DNA of 64,000 bases from Coccinella septempunctata (lineage: Eukaryota; Arthropoda; Insecta; Coleoptera; Coccinellidae). The notes beneath the pieces are model-generated. The model had not been told where the DNA came from and ran no database searches. It saw only the letters and a list, made by a program, of their open reading frames with translations. Below, piece by piece: positions 12,601 through 24,430 of the stretch; the first letter of the stretch is position 1, and the number at the start of each line of letters is the position of its first letter. The stretch covers positions 37,837,021-37,901,020 of the forward strand of contig NC_058193.1 of the NCBI RefSeq assembly GCF_907165205.1. The letters are read 5' to 3'. Made by a program: the position numbers and the translations under genes.

Positions 12601-13333
12601 CAATTGATTATGTATAGTGTTATCTGTATTCTGAGGGGCCCTCTCATTCTAGGGGTATATTTGCCACTGTTATGCGAACAGAGTTTCTGCGTGAGAACAC
12701 CAATCGCTCTGGGTTACACCAGAGGACATTTCTCAGCTCTGGTTCCGATGGAGCCTTATAGCCGTAATGAATCTAGATTACCTAAAACTAATCTAGGAAG
12801 TGACCAGTTACAGAGTATATTTCTGCCTTTGATGGACCGGGAAAGAAAGATATTACCCATTCATTTCTTGACAGAGTCGGAGGTTAGTTGATTGAGTGTT
12901 ATTGTCACGGATTAAGATCATCGCCGAACTTCTGTTTTTTTTTTAGATGGGTAGAGAAGAAGCTATATTACGTCAATGGATGGACGTATGTGAATCCGAA
13001 GGTGGGATATTGGTAGCTCAACAACTTCTACATAAAAGACCGCTCCTGGTAGCTCAAATGGTCGAGGAATGGCTGAATCATTACCGAAGATTAGCGTGAG
13101 TAAGAGCGATCACATTATTTATTGTTTTACCATTTTGTCTTACCCTTATCCAATCCGATTCATTTTGTATACCTATTCCATGTTTTTCCAATCGTTTTTC
13201 TTTCATTTCGGTGATGATCACACACGACAGTGAAACCAATTTTTTTTCAACAAGTCAGGTAACAGGTGCACCCTTTCCACGTCCGATTCCTGTACAAGAC
13301 TATTCCAGTGATGGAGATACTGACGATGAATAA
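9667..13333 (+). CDS. trbd: ubiquitin thioesterase Trabid (ZRANB1, OTU family)
   Basis: Nine coding exons (9667-10089, 10184-10352, 10408-10636, 10695-10894, 11006-11276, 11529-11773, 12653-12882, 12947-13095, 13255-13333) keep phase and give 664 residues; human Trabid has 708. Three NZF zinc fingers come first (WSCEYCTYENYPSALKC, about residue 8; WQCETCTFF, about 61; WTCMICTYENW, about 138, split by an intron). The ankyrin-like ubiquitin-binding domain and the OTU catalytic domain follow. The nucleophile is Cys398 in SAGDCLLDSVMQATWG and the catalytic His is His538 in GYTRGHFSALV. Trabid cleaves K29, K33 and K63 ubiquitin chains and acts in Wnt and immune signalling. The last exon uses a weak CAACAAG acceptor; it is chosen because it gives an acidic tail ending DYSSDGDTDDE like the human protein, while other acceptors hit early stops. 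Confidence 0.95.
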
Positions 13334-13426
13334 CACAAACAGAGCGTGTCCCGACTTGACACAAGTGCTGGGTAGTTGAGCTTTAGAACCTTAATCCGAA
13401 ACTATATGTAATTACTAGATATAAAC

Positions 13427-13432
13427 AATAAA
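13427..13432 (+). terminator. poly(A) signal of trabid
   Basis: AATAAA lies 93 bases after the trabid stop. Another AATAAA occurs near 14098, so a longer 3' UTR is possible. Confidence 0.5.
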
Positions 13433-13433
13433 T

Positions 13434-14469
13434 TTGAAGATAAGGGCTGTTTTTGGCTGAAATGCTACACTTATAGTTTCTGCACAGAAGATTAATATTT
13501 CTAATTCAATAAATACAATATTTTATATATTCATACATTTAAGTTGATATTCTCTGATACTTGACAAGGGTGTTCTTAGAAGACCTAAATTCGTTGAATA
13601 TAATAAGTAGTACAAAACAGGAAAGTTTAATGAAAAGTTATATTTCGGTTTTTCACTCACTGTGTGAATTTCAAACGAACGGTCCCATTGTCCAATATTT
13701 CGAATAGAAAATGAATTTTTTTAGGATTCATTTAAAGTGATATTGTTCTTTCTACAGCATAAGAATACTTGAATATTGAGTTTATTAAGCATTACGATGC
13801 TCCTTTTACACATAGTTACTTAGGTTTGTTGATTACTTTGTCTTATTTATTATTTTTTGTTGGGATGTTATTTCTATCTGTTGATAATTGTTGTTTTTGA
13901 AATGAAACGTTTCAAATTGAGTTCAGTAAACTGTTTCCATGGAAAAATTTCAATTTGAATGTCAATTCATTACAATTTTTCTAATGCTAAAGTAGAAAAA
14001 TACTATTTCAAAGAAATTATTTTGAACAAGGATCTTTCAATATATAAATATATATATCTATCTAATTGTTAACACTGTTGAAATTATATTATTTGAAATA
14101 AAGAATTCGATTCTTTATTGGACTTTCATTCCCGATTTAGTTGCACATTTCAGACTGGGAATAAGGGTGTTCACGCTATATTTGAAAAAGCGAAACTCAA
14201 TCACAGAGACAAAAAAAAGCATTTATAAATACCTATGAACATGTTGTCAAACATTATTCATGGGTAAAAATTTGTATGTTGGAGGAAAAAAAGGGTATTG
14301 AGTCATTGATACAAAAAATCATTATTACTTAAATTTTATTGTTGCATAGTCTTGTATAAAACGGAACTTATTCTAAACAATGCATATTTCTCATCCTTTA
14401 ATACGTTCGGATCTGTCCAACATGAAAAAGAAGGAGGAATATAACTCTTCTATATTACAGACAGTTCTT
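13434..14469. other. convergent 3' region between trabid and Cht10
   Basis: Non-coding AT-rich sequence. On the minus strand, a TTTATT at 14335-14340 reads as AATAAA and may be the Cht10 poly(A) signal, 130 bases past its stop. No other feature is seen. Confidence 0.5.
14335..14340 (-). terminator. Cht10: candidate poly(A) signal of Cht10
   Basis: TTTATT on +, AATAAA on -, about 130 bases beyond the stop codon. Confidence 0.4.
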
Positions 14470-17400
14470 TTATGTACAGTTTTGTATATTGATATCCGAA
14501 GAAATCTGTCTCAGTTCTTTGTTCAAAGTCTTCAACAATGGGTGCTTCCCACAGCCGCACCTATTTCTGAAGTCGTCCAAATCCAAAGCCCAGATCATGC
14601 CACCGGCCAAGCCTAGATCCTTTATCAAGTGAGACTAGAAAAGAAAACATTAACCACAAATGTATCGCCTGATTCAAAGTCTTCTACCTTTCTCTTGATT
14701 TCTGCTATATCATCGTATGAAACCCATTGGTTGCCACTGTATGCGTACGGACCCATACGGCCTTGAGGATCTCTCACTACATTCCAACTCCTCCTCTTTA
14801 CCCTCTCGCAGATCTAGAGGGATGAAAGTTTTATCACAATTTCCTGGGACCATCGTTTATTTATGATAGTTACCTCATAGAAGGCCATAAATCCTCCAGC
14901 TCTTGTGAATTCTCCTGCCTCCCCAGGCCCGTAGGATTGTGCGTTCAATCCATTATTAGACGCGTCAGCTAAAGAGAAACTCTGGCCGTACATCGGCATT
15001 CCCATGACGAGTTTCTTGGCTGGAGCTCCTTTCTCCATCCAATAGTTGATGGAGAAGTTCTGAAAATTACCCAGGAAAAAACTACAATAAAAGAGCATTC
15101 CTATTTCACTTGATACACTTACCGCATTGAAGTAATCGTAAACATCGCCTGGATAATAATAAAGGGGTGCCACGTGTCCAGTCTGCTTGTCCCAATTTCC
15201 GTGGAAATCGTAGGTCATCACAGCAATCCAGTCGAAATATCTGCTTAAAGCGGGAACGTCATAACCAGCGTCTATCACCATTTTACTGGGCGATACTGCC
15301 GATGACAAAAGGAGTCCTTTTGGCCTGAATTGAGCGCTCAATTCTCTCACTAAAGAAGCGAAACCATCCTTATCCGATGCAGGACCTTTGTTGCAATCCA
15401 CCTGGATAAAAGGTCATTCGATTGGAGAAGAGATATACCTTTATGTTCCAGCAATATTTATGTTCTTAACCATGGAAAGCTCTATAGGTATACAAGCACA
15501 TTACCTGCCAGCACTTAGGATATTCCCAGTCTAAATCCAAGCCGTCGAAGCCCCATTTCTCTATAAACTGCAAGGCGTGTGAGATAAATCTTGCTCTGGC
15601 TTGAGGGTCGTTCACCAATCTGGAATATTTATCACCCAAGGAGTCGTTCCATCCACCAAGAGCTATCAAAACTTTCAATCCCTTAGCTTTGTACGCAACC
15701 ACTTTGGTGTAGAAATCTAGGAAAGAATAGCATGATTACTCCAATACAAAATTGATCCCCTATGTAACCTACTGTTATCTATGTCAGCCCAAGAATCGTG
15801 CGGTTTGATAGTTAGGGAGTTAGCGTCCAAAACTGCGAAACCGTATGTGATGTGGGTGCATAAAGTGGGGTCTATATCATCTGGGAGGTATTTGCCATCC
15901 CCTTGCCTGTTTGGAGAAAGTGTTTTAAGTGCATGTCCAACGATAAACCGCGAGAAACATTAAAAATGTACAAAGAGTCGATTTGCTCCACAAGGAACCG
16001 AAGAACAAACATTTATTGATTCACTAGATCTTGCCTTTACTATTTAAAGGATTGACGTGACATTCTTGAATCCAGGCTTGAAACAACTTATTTTTTTTTC
16101 ACCTGGAAGAACTACTTCAGGCGCAGTATTTTCATTGTGCCACCCTTTAAATTTCAAAACAAATGGAATCAAATCTTCTCACCTGTACCAAGCCCAATTA
16201 GTGAAGTAGCATACAACTTTCATTCCCTCTTCTGAAGGAGTCTGATGAGTTTCTGTTCCTGGAAAGTAAGGGGCTGTAGTTGTTTCAACGGTTGGCGATG
16301 TATGTTCTTCTGGTTGCGTTGTATAAGTTTCGGTTGAGGATGGCGAGGAAGTAGTACCATCCGGATGACAGACGGTGTTTTCTGGCCAGTCGCAATGATC
16401 CTTATTCCAGTAGAGACCATGGGGACACGCCTGAAGTTGGAGCTTACCCTGATTGCAGATGTAGTAATTCTGACAGTTTGTCTCGTCCGCCGCGAACAAC
16501 ATCCCATTGCAAGGCATTTCTTTTGGATATCCAGACATACTGGGCTCCGTTGGATAGTAGGAAGGAACCGAAGGTTTTTGGGTGGAAGTTGTCGTTATCA
16601 TCGGTTTTTTGTCGACCGTTTGCTGCCCTTTACCGAGTACGCATTTCGGAGCGGGCTTGGAGTAATTCCTGAGCACCCTGTTGATCGTCCTGAGCAAGGG
16701 GTATTCTTCGCAGCCGCACAAGTTCTTGAAATCGTCCAGATCCAATGCCCATATCATTCCTCCTCCCAAACCCATCGCCTTGATGTATTGGGATTTGTGC
16801 CTGATCATTCCTATGTCATCGAAGGATACCCATTGGTCTCTCAAATATGCGTAGGGTCCTATTCTTCCTTTTTTGTCCCGCACCACAGTCCATCCTTTGT
16901 TTATCACATTGGTGCATATCTGAAAGTGATCAAGGTTGAGAGAAGATCAAGGTTCACTTAAAAAATCCCACTCACTTCGTAGTACGCCAAGAAACCCCTA
17001 GCTCTGGTTTCTTCTCCAGCCTCTCCACCACCGTAAGTTGGAGCGTTCAAGCCATTATTACTGTTGTCAGCCAGAGAAAAGGACTGTCCATACATCGGCA
17101 TCCCCATGACCAACTTCTTCCTATCCGCTCCTTTTTCGATCCAGTAGTTGATGGTGAAATTCTGAAAAACCGAAGGTCATAAACTCATCATCCAAGACGA
17201 CAGGGATAATTCACAACTTACAGAGTTAAGTGTTGCATCCCCATCTTCCGGATGTTCGTACATGGGGGCCACGTGACCTGTGATCTTATCCCATTGGCCG
17301 TGGTAGTCGTAACACATCACGGCTATCCAATCCAAATACTTGGAGAGGGTCGGTACATCGTATCCTTCGTCTATGACTCTCTTGTTGGGTGATACTGCTG

Positions 17401-20400
17401 AGGACAGCAGCCATCCCTTAGGTTTGAATGCTGCATGTAGTTCTTTCACGAAATCTGCGAAACCTGCCTTATCAGAATCCGGACCCTTGTTGCAGTCGAC
17501 CTAGAAATTTGATATAGATCGAGATATTTCAGCAGCTCTCTCAGTTTAGGGTTAAAATGGAGTAGAACACCACTATACCTGCCAGCATTTCGGGTATTCC
17601 CAATCCAGGTCGAGACCATCGAAGTTGTTCTGTTCAACGAAATCAACAACGTGAGAGATAAACCTTCTCCTAGCCGAAGGGTTGTTGACCAGTTTGGAGT
17701 ATTTGTCACCCGCCGAATCATTCCAGCCTCCAATAGCTATCAGAACCTTGATTCCCTTCGCTTTCAGGGCCGTGACTTTCTCGTAAAATTCTGCGGATGA
17801 ATTTGTATTAAATTTGTTCAATGTCAAGAGTTCTTACTCACTATTATCGAAATCTGCCCACGTGTCATGCGGTTTGATGATCAGTTGATCGCCATTGAGA
17901 ACTGCGAAACCGTATACGATGTGCGTACATAGGTCAGGATCTATGTCGCTTGGGAGGTACTTTCCGACACCCTGTCTATACCAAGCCCAGTTCGTGAAGT
18001 AGCAGACAACCTTGAATTCGGAATCTCTGTCTACTGTTGGTTCGGATACAGACGTTATTGTTGTTGTAATTGGTTCCACAATAGGGGTTACAACACTTGG
18101 TCGATTCGTGCTGTCAGTTGGTCCTTCTTCTGGAAAAGCTGGCAACTCTGGTTCGATTGGTATGTTCGGTTGGGTTGATGTCACTGGAGCTCCAGACCCC
18201 GGTTCAGCCAGGACTTGTCTTATGGTTGTCAGAAGAGGATGTTTTCCTTCTCCGCACCTATCGAAACGAATAAATATTATAGTACCACCCAATTCGAAAA
18301 TGATTGATTTAGATACCTATTTTTGAAGTCATCCAGATCCAAAGCCCATATCATACCACCACCTAGATCCATGTTTCTAATGAATTCAGATTTAAGCCTG
18401 ATCATCTCTTTGTCGTCAAATGACACCCATTGGTTTCCTTTGTAAGCATACGGTCCCAATCTTCTCTGGGCGTCATGGACCACCGTCCATCCCTTATTCT
18501 TGATGTTGTCGCAAATTTCGTAATATGCCAAGAAACCGTTTGCTCTCGTGAACTGTCCAGCCTGTCCTGGACCTGGTGCCATGGCGTTCAAACCGTTTTC
18601 ACTTTCTTTAGCCAGTTGGAACGACTGTCCATAGAGTGGCATTCCCATTACAATCTTCCTCCTTGGCACACCTTCTGATATCCAGTAGTGTATCGTGAAA
18701 TTCTGCGAAAATTATTAAGATATTCATAGACCTCCTGGAAAATTGTTCCGAACCGATTTTACTTACAGCGTTGAAATAGGCGACATCATCTTGTGGGTGG
18801 TAGTATAGAGGAGCTACATGCCCAGTCTTCTTGTCCCATTGTCCGTGGTAGTCATAAGTCATCACCGCCACCCAATCCAGATCCCTTCCAATCGATGCCA
18901 CATCATATCCTGCATCAATCACAGTCTTACTTGGTGATACTGCAGCAGATAGCAAAAGACCTCTAGGTCTGAAGGCTTCCTTCAATTCCGAAACCCATGA
19001 TGCGAAAGCTGCCTTATCAGAATCTGGGCCTTTATTGCAATCCACCTGTGAAGAATTAAGTCTCAAATTTTGCCTTCTTATCTTCCACATACATCGCTGA
19101 TATCAAGAACGTACCTGCCAACATTTGGGATACTCCCAATCCAAATCCAAGCCGTCAAAGTTGTGCTTCTCCAAGAATTCCAACACGTGTCTGATGAATC
19201 TCGCTCTGGCTGCTGGATTGTTCACCAATCTCGAATATTTGTCGCCTTGCGAATCATTCCATCCACCAATAGCCAAGGAAACCTTCAATCCCTTAGCCTT
19301 GTATGCCGTGACCCGTTGGTAGAATTCTGAAAAGATTAGTTTGAGAAAAACTCATTTGCGACTCAAAAAATCACGCACTGTTATCGAAATCTGCCCAAGA
19401 ATCGTGTGCTTTGATGATCAGATTCTCGTAATCCAGAACGGCGAAACCATACACTATGTGGGTGCATAGATCTGGATCTATGTCCTCTGGTAGGTATTTG
19501 CCGAATCCTTGTCTGTACCAGGCCCAGTTGGTGAAGTAGCAAACGATCTTGAAATATCCCGATTGTGGTTTCAGAGGTTCCTGCATCTCTGGCGCTTGCG
19601 TAGAGGTGGTGGAAGGTAGGGTTGGTCTCCAGTCTGGGTAGAAGCCGGAAGTTGGCCTCTCTGTCGGCATGGTAGGTTTATAAATGGGATCTATTGGGAT
19701 GTCAGGTTTTTCTCCTGGCCGGTTGTCTTCTATGTCGTTATCTGCTTGGCAATTGGCACTGTCTGGCCAGTCGCACAGTTGTTTGTCCTGAAATTTCACG
19801 AAATTAAAGGGAGATTCTCAGTGATTGTTTTGAAAATCTTACGTTGTTCCAGTGCAAGCCAGGAGCGCAATCGTAAATTTCATATTTACCCCATAAACAG
19901 TGCATGTATTTGTTGCAATCTCCTTTGAAGGGAGCAAATGAATTACCCACGCAAGTCGTGTATGGGTCTGGGTGGATTTCTGCAAAGTATCGAGAAGCAA
20001 TCAAAGATTTGAAGCAGAATTCTACGGACATTGAGTAGACAAATGGCTCAAGACTTACTGTTTATCAAATTTTCTTGGTCTGTGTAAGGTTGAGCAAGTT
20101 TTTTCCTGTTGGCGCATTTCACCTTGAACGGCCAATCGCACATTTGAGCCTCCATATTCCAGTTCAAACCAGGTGCGCAGCTTTGGACCACAAGCTGATT
20201 GTTATCGCAAACGTAGAAGTTATTACAGCTCTCGTGAGGATAATACTGTCCATTCATGCACGGAATTTCTGAAATTTCCTGAAGAGACGCTTCCGTAGCC
20301 GGTTTTCTCGTGGTCGTCCACCAGCTTTGACTTGTACTTGGTGTCTCCCAATAATTCTGAGAAGATGGGGTAGTCTCCCACCAGTTTTGTGTGGACGATG

Positions 20401-23400
20401 GCGGCTTCCACCATGACATAGTGGTGGTTCTCTGAGTTGTTGGACGCTTGGTTTCCATTGGTTTTTGCTGAGCTGCGGTGGATGGGGGTTTCCACCAGGA
20501 CATGGTGGTGGTTTTTTGGGTTGTTGGACGTTTGGTCGCCATTGGTTTTTGAGCACCTACAAGGGGATTCATTTAGGATGTACATAAAAGCGTTTATCGC
20601 AAATATTACCTGCTTCCTTGCATCGAGCAGAAGTTGGCCAGTCACAGATACCCCGTTCTTTGTTCCAATGCAAACCTCCAGCACAATACTGCCTCTTCAG
20701 CTCGCCGAGAATACATCTGTAGTAGGCGTTACAATTGGCAGGATCTGGTATGTACTCTCCCGTTTGACAAGGTTCAGACGGACGATCCATCTCCGGCATC
20801 ACAATCGCTGGAGTCGGGAGTGTGGTAGATGAAGGTTCAGCTTCTGTAGTCGACGATGTCGTTGTTTGCCTTGTTGTAGTCGACGAAGTTGTCCACCACG
20901 TCTGCGTACTGTAAGATGTTTGCCACCACGCTGTTGTGGACCTAGTTGTGGTCTTTTGCGTGGTTGGCGACATCGTGGTCGACCACCATGTCACAGGCTT
21001 TTTGCTCGTGGTGTAATGGCCTTCGTGATTGTGAGACGTGGTGTGTTCAGCCCCAGTGTCCACCCCTGTGGTCGTTATTGGAGGTGGGGGCGTCGATGGA
21101 GGTGTAGGTTGAGTGCAATCCTCTTGGACTGGTCGATCGGAGATCAAACCTAACTCACGGTTCAGCGTCGTCAACAAGGGGAAAGTTCCCTCGCAACAGG
21201 TGTTCGAGAAGTCGTCCAAGTCTATAGTCCAAGCAACTGCTCCGCCAAATCCACTCAACTTGATGTATTTAGCCTGGAAGCAAGACAAAATTGTTCGAAA
21301 TTGACGTAGCCAAATTATCATTGACCTACTTTTTCCCTGACTGATTGTGGGTTCTCAAACCCAACCCATTGGTCCTTCTTGTAAGCAAAAGGTCCCGTAG
21401 TTCCTGTAGGTTCTTTGTTGATAATCCATCTTTTGTTTCGTATGCGGTTGCATATTTCGTAGTAGGCTAGCATTCCAGGTTGCTTGGTGTATTCGCCAGG
21501 TTCTCCAGGACCAAGCGATGGTCCTCCTTGTCCATAATCTCCAGGGTTAGCCAGGGTGAAGGTTTGACCGTAAAATGGAATACCCATCAGGAGTTTTCTT
21601 CTTGGTGCTCCTTTAGATGCCAGATATTCCATGGTGAAGTTCTAAATCAAGATATAAGGGTCCCATATGAAGATAGATGATGCATTTTCATAATATTGAG
21701 GATACTTACACTATTGTACTGAGTATATCTGTCCCCAGGTCTATGGAATAAAGGACTAACATGTCCAGTTTGTCTCTCCCACGCTCCATGGTAGTCGTAC
21801 GTCATCACCGACATGAAGTCTAAATTTTTACCGAGAAGTGGAAGATCATAGGCTACGTCTATCACTTCCTTGTAACCTGATATTGCTGCTGCTAAAACTA
21901 ATGGTGGTTCCATCTTGTCGAACTCAGCTCTCAATTCCTAAAACAGCAATAGAATCATTCAAAATGAAACTGCGAATATGAAGATTCTTACGCTTATGAG
22001 TTTCCCGAAATTTTGTTTATCTTGTGCTGGTCCTTTATTACAGTTACTCTGCCAGCATACTGGATAGTTCCAGTCGAAGTGTAGCCCCTTAAAACCATAC
22101 TTTTTCAAGAAATCCATAGTCGCAATCACGAATTTTCTCCTGGATGAGGTACTACCGACCAATTTCGAATATTTATCACCTGATGAATCCGTCCAACCTC
22201 CAAGGGATAGAAGAGGAACCGTACCTTTCAAGGCTGTTATTCTTTGATAAAGATCTGTGAAAAAAATCCAGTTATTTCAAACACCACGTAATCGGTTGCA
22301 CAAATCACTCACTATTATCGAAATCAGCCCATGGATCGAACGCCTTCATTATCAAACTCTCTGGATCCAAACTGGCGAAGGCATAAACGACGTAGGTGCA
22401 AAGTTGCTGATCGATATTTTCTGGAACGAATTTACCTGCGGCTTTTCGGTAAAACGCCCAGTTTGTCACGTAGCAAACCACCTAAAACCATGAAAATTTC
22501 ATGACCAATATCCAGGACTGATAGGACATAACTATATACCTTAGGTTTGTCATAGTTAATCTGACTACTCCTCATAACACCATTGGGGAAAAAAGACGTT
22601 CTTATGCTGCTAGATACAAAGATCGAATCTCCTGGACGGCACTTAGTACTTGGATAATTTCCGCATATTCCAGATTCTGGATCGAAAATCGTGTTGGTAG
22701 GACACGATAGGTGATAGTTCAGGCCGTGTCTACAGATGTAATAAGCAGCACAGTTGTTTGGGTCCGAATACAGTCCAGATTTCTCACAAGTTCCGAATGG
22801 ACGACTTGGCATGGAATAGTCGATTTCCTCCAGAGTATGTCCTGGATGAAAGGGAGAAGTTAGCTGAATTTTCCACCGGATTTATATACTCACGTTTGAG
22901 GAATTGATTGACTGCTCCCAAAAGAGGCCACTTTTCTCCGCAGAGGCCTTTGAAGTCGTCCATGTCAGCAGACCACACAAAGACACCACCAAGCTCCAGA
23001 TCCTTGACATAGGTTATCTAAGGAAGTAATAAATATACTTGTTAAACATAAAACACTTTTTCCCTGGAACACCCAATTTCTTACAAACCTTTCTCTTTAT
23101 GCTCTCGGTATTGTCAAAAGCGATCCACTGATCGCCATTGACGATGTAAGGTGCCCCAGAAGCTGCAGTATGCAATTCCCAGCCTTCGTGCATCATCAAG
23201 TCGCATACTTCGAAATACGCCAAGAATCCTTTAGTCTGAGTGTAGTAACCTTCGTTGCCTGGTCCCTTTATTGGAGCCCCCATTGCAGTTTCATTTGGGT
23301 TTAGAAGGGTAAACGATCTACCGAAAAATGGAATTCCAACTACTAGTTTCGATCTTGGTAAGCCTTTCTTCAGCCAATACTTAACGGCATAGTCCTGTAA

Positions 23401-24430
23401 AGCAACGAAATTAATGTGGTAGGTTGCTGAATAGTTTTGAATCTGCACCAGGCTTACTCACCACGTTGAAGAACGTGTCTAAATCTTGATCTTCGGGTCT
23501 GACGTTCAAATTGGCGTGGTGTTCGGCGCCAGGTTCCTTGTCCCTGTGGAAATTGTAGGCTTGGACATTCACGAAGTCCACAAGATTGGCCAATCTCTCG
23601 GGATTGAACCCATCTTCCACCCTGAATCTAGAAGCGGGGGCTGCGATCGATAACAGCCATTCTCTCGGACGAAACAGCTCGTTCAACTCTTCCAGCAGGA
23701 GCAGCAGATACTCCTTGTCCGAGGTATGACCTCCCAGGTCTTGATCCCCTGGATATTGCCAGTGTAGGTCCAAACCGTCGAAGTTGTGGACCTTCAGGAA
23801 CTGGATGACTGACCTGATGAAGTTTCTTCTTTTGGTCGCGCTGGATACCATGGTTGCGAATCTGTGCGGGGCACTTTGTTCTCCTCCACCAACTGATATC
23901 ATCACTTTCAGTTTTGGGTTGAGCCGTTTTAATCCTGTTACAGCCGTGTATCCACCTGAAGTTATGAAGGTATTAATTTTTATTAATATCCCCGTGACGA
24001 ACCCAACGATTAATTCGAGTTGGCAATCGCAATCCCATTTGATACGCTGTATGAAATATTGATGGTATCGAACCTTGTAGAATTTGTGCAAAAAGTCGTG
24101 GTACCTTGACATAAGAGCACTGAAGTAATTGTTCAGCAAAGTAAGCCATTGCTCTCGAGGTATACCAGAAACAATTCGAAGCGAAAGACTTTTTGTACGC
24201 CCCATATATGTATATGTATTCATTCTCACCTTGAATCAGGTCGTATTCTTCGTCATTTGGTGTTATTTGAAATGAATGCGGGTCCATAGCAGCAAACGCA
24301 TAAATCACGTGAGTACAAGCCATAGGATTGAGATCTTCGGGACGGAAAGTTTGAGGTTCTCTTCTGTAAACTGCTTGCCCTTGTACGTAACATATGATCC
24401 TTTGTCCATTATTGTCATTGGCAAGAACTG
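14470..24430 (-). other. Cht10: Cht10 domain map
   Basis: From N to C terminus (approximate spans): GH18-1 24430-22894; CBM14-1 22805-22620 (CEKSGLYSDPNNCAAYYIC); GH18-2 22481-21170; Thr/Trp-rich linker 21150-20800; CBM14-2 20790-20615; a second Thr/Trp-rich linker 20556-20290; CBM14-3 20270-20110; CBM14-4 19979-19750; GH18-3 19545-18230; GH18-4 18010-16640; CBM14-5 16525-16370; GH18-5 16215-14500. Domains 3-5 keep the full catalytic motif FDGLDLDWEYP. GH18-1 reads FDGLDLHWQYP and GH18-2 reads FKGLHFDWNYP, so both lack the proton-donor Glu (Gln and Asn instead) and should bind but not cut chitin. GH18-3 to -5 share exon sizes of 212 and 279, showing they arose by internal duplication; GH18-1 and -2 have different exon structures. 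Confidence 0.88.

Noticed and set aside
14688..14813. Possible 1-base frameshift in the last GH18 domain of Cht10
   Set aside because: A recount gave a 126-base exon in phase 0 with its neighbours, matching domains 1 and 2; no break.
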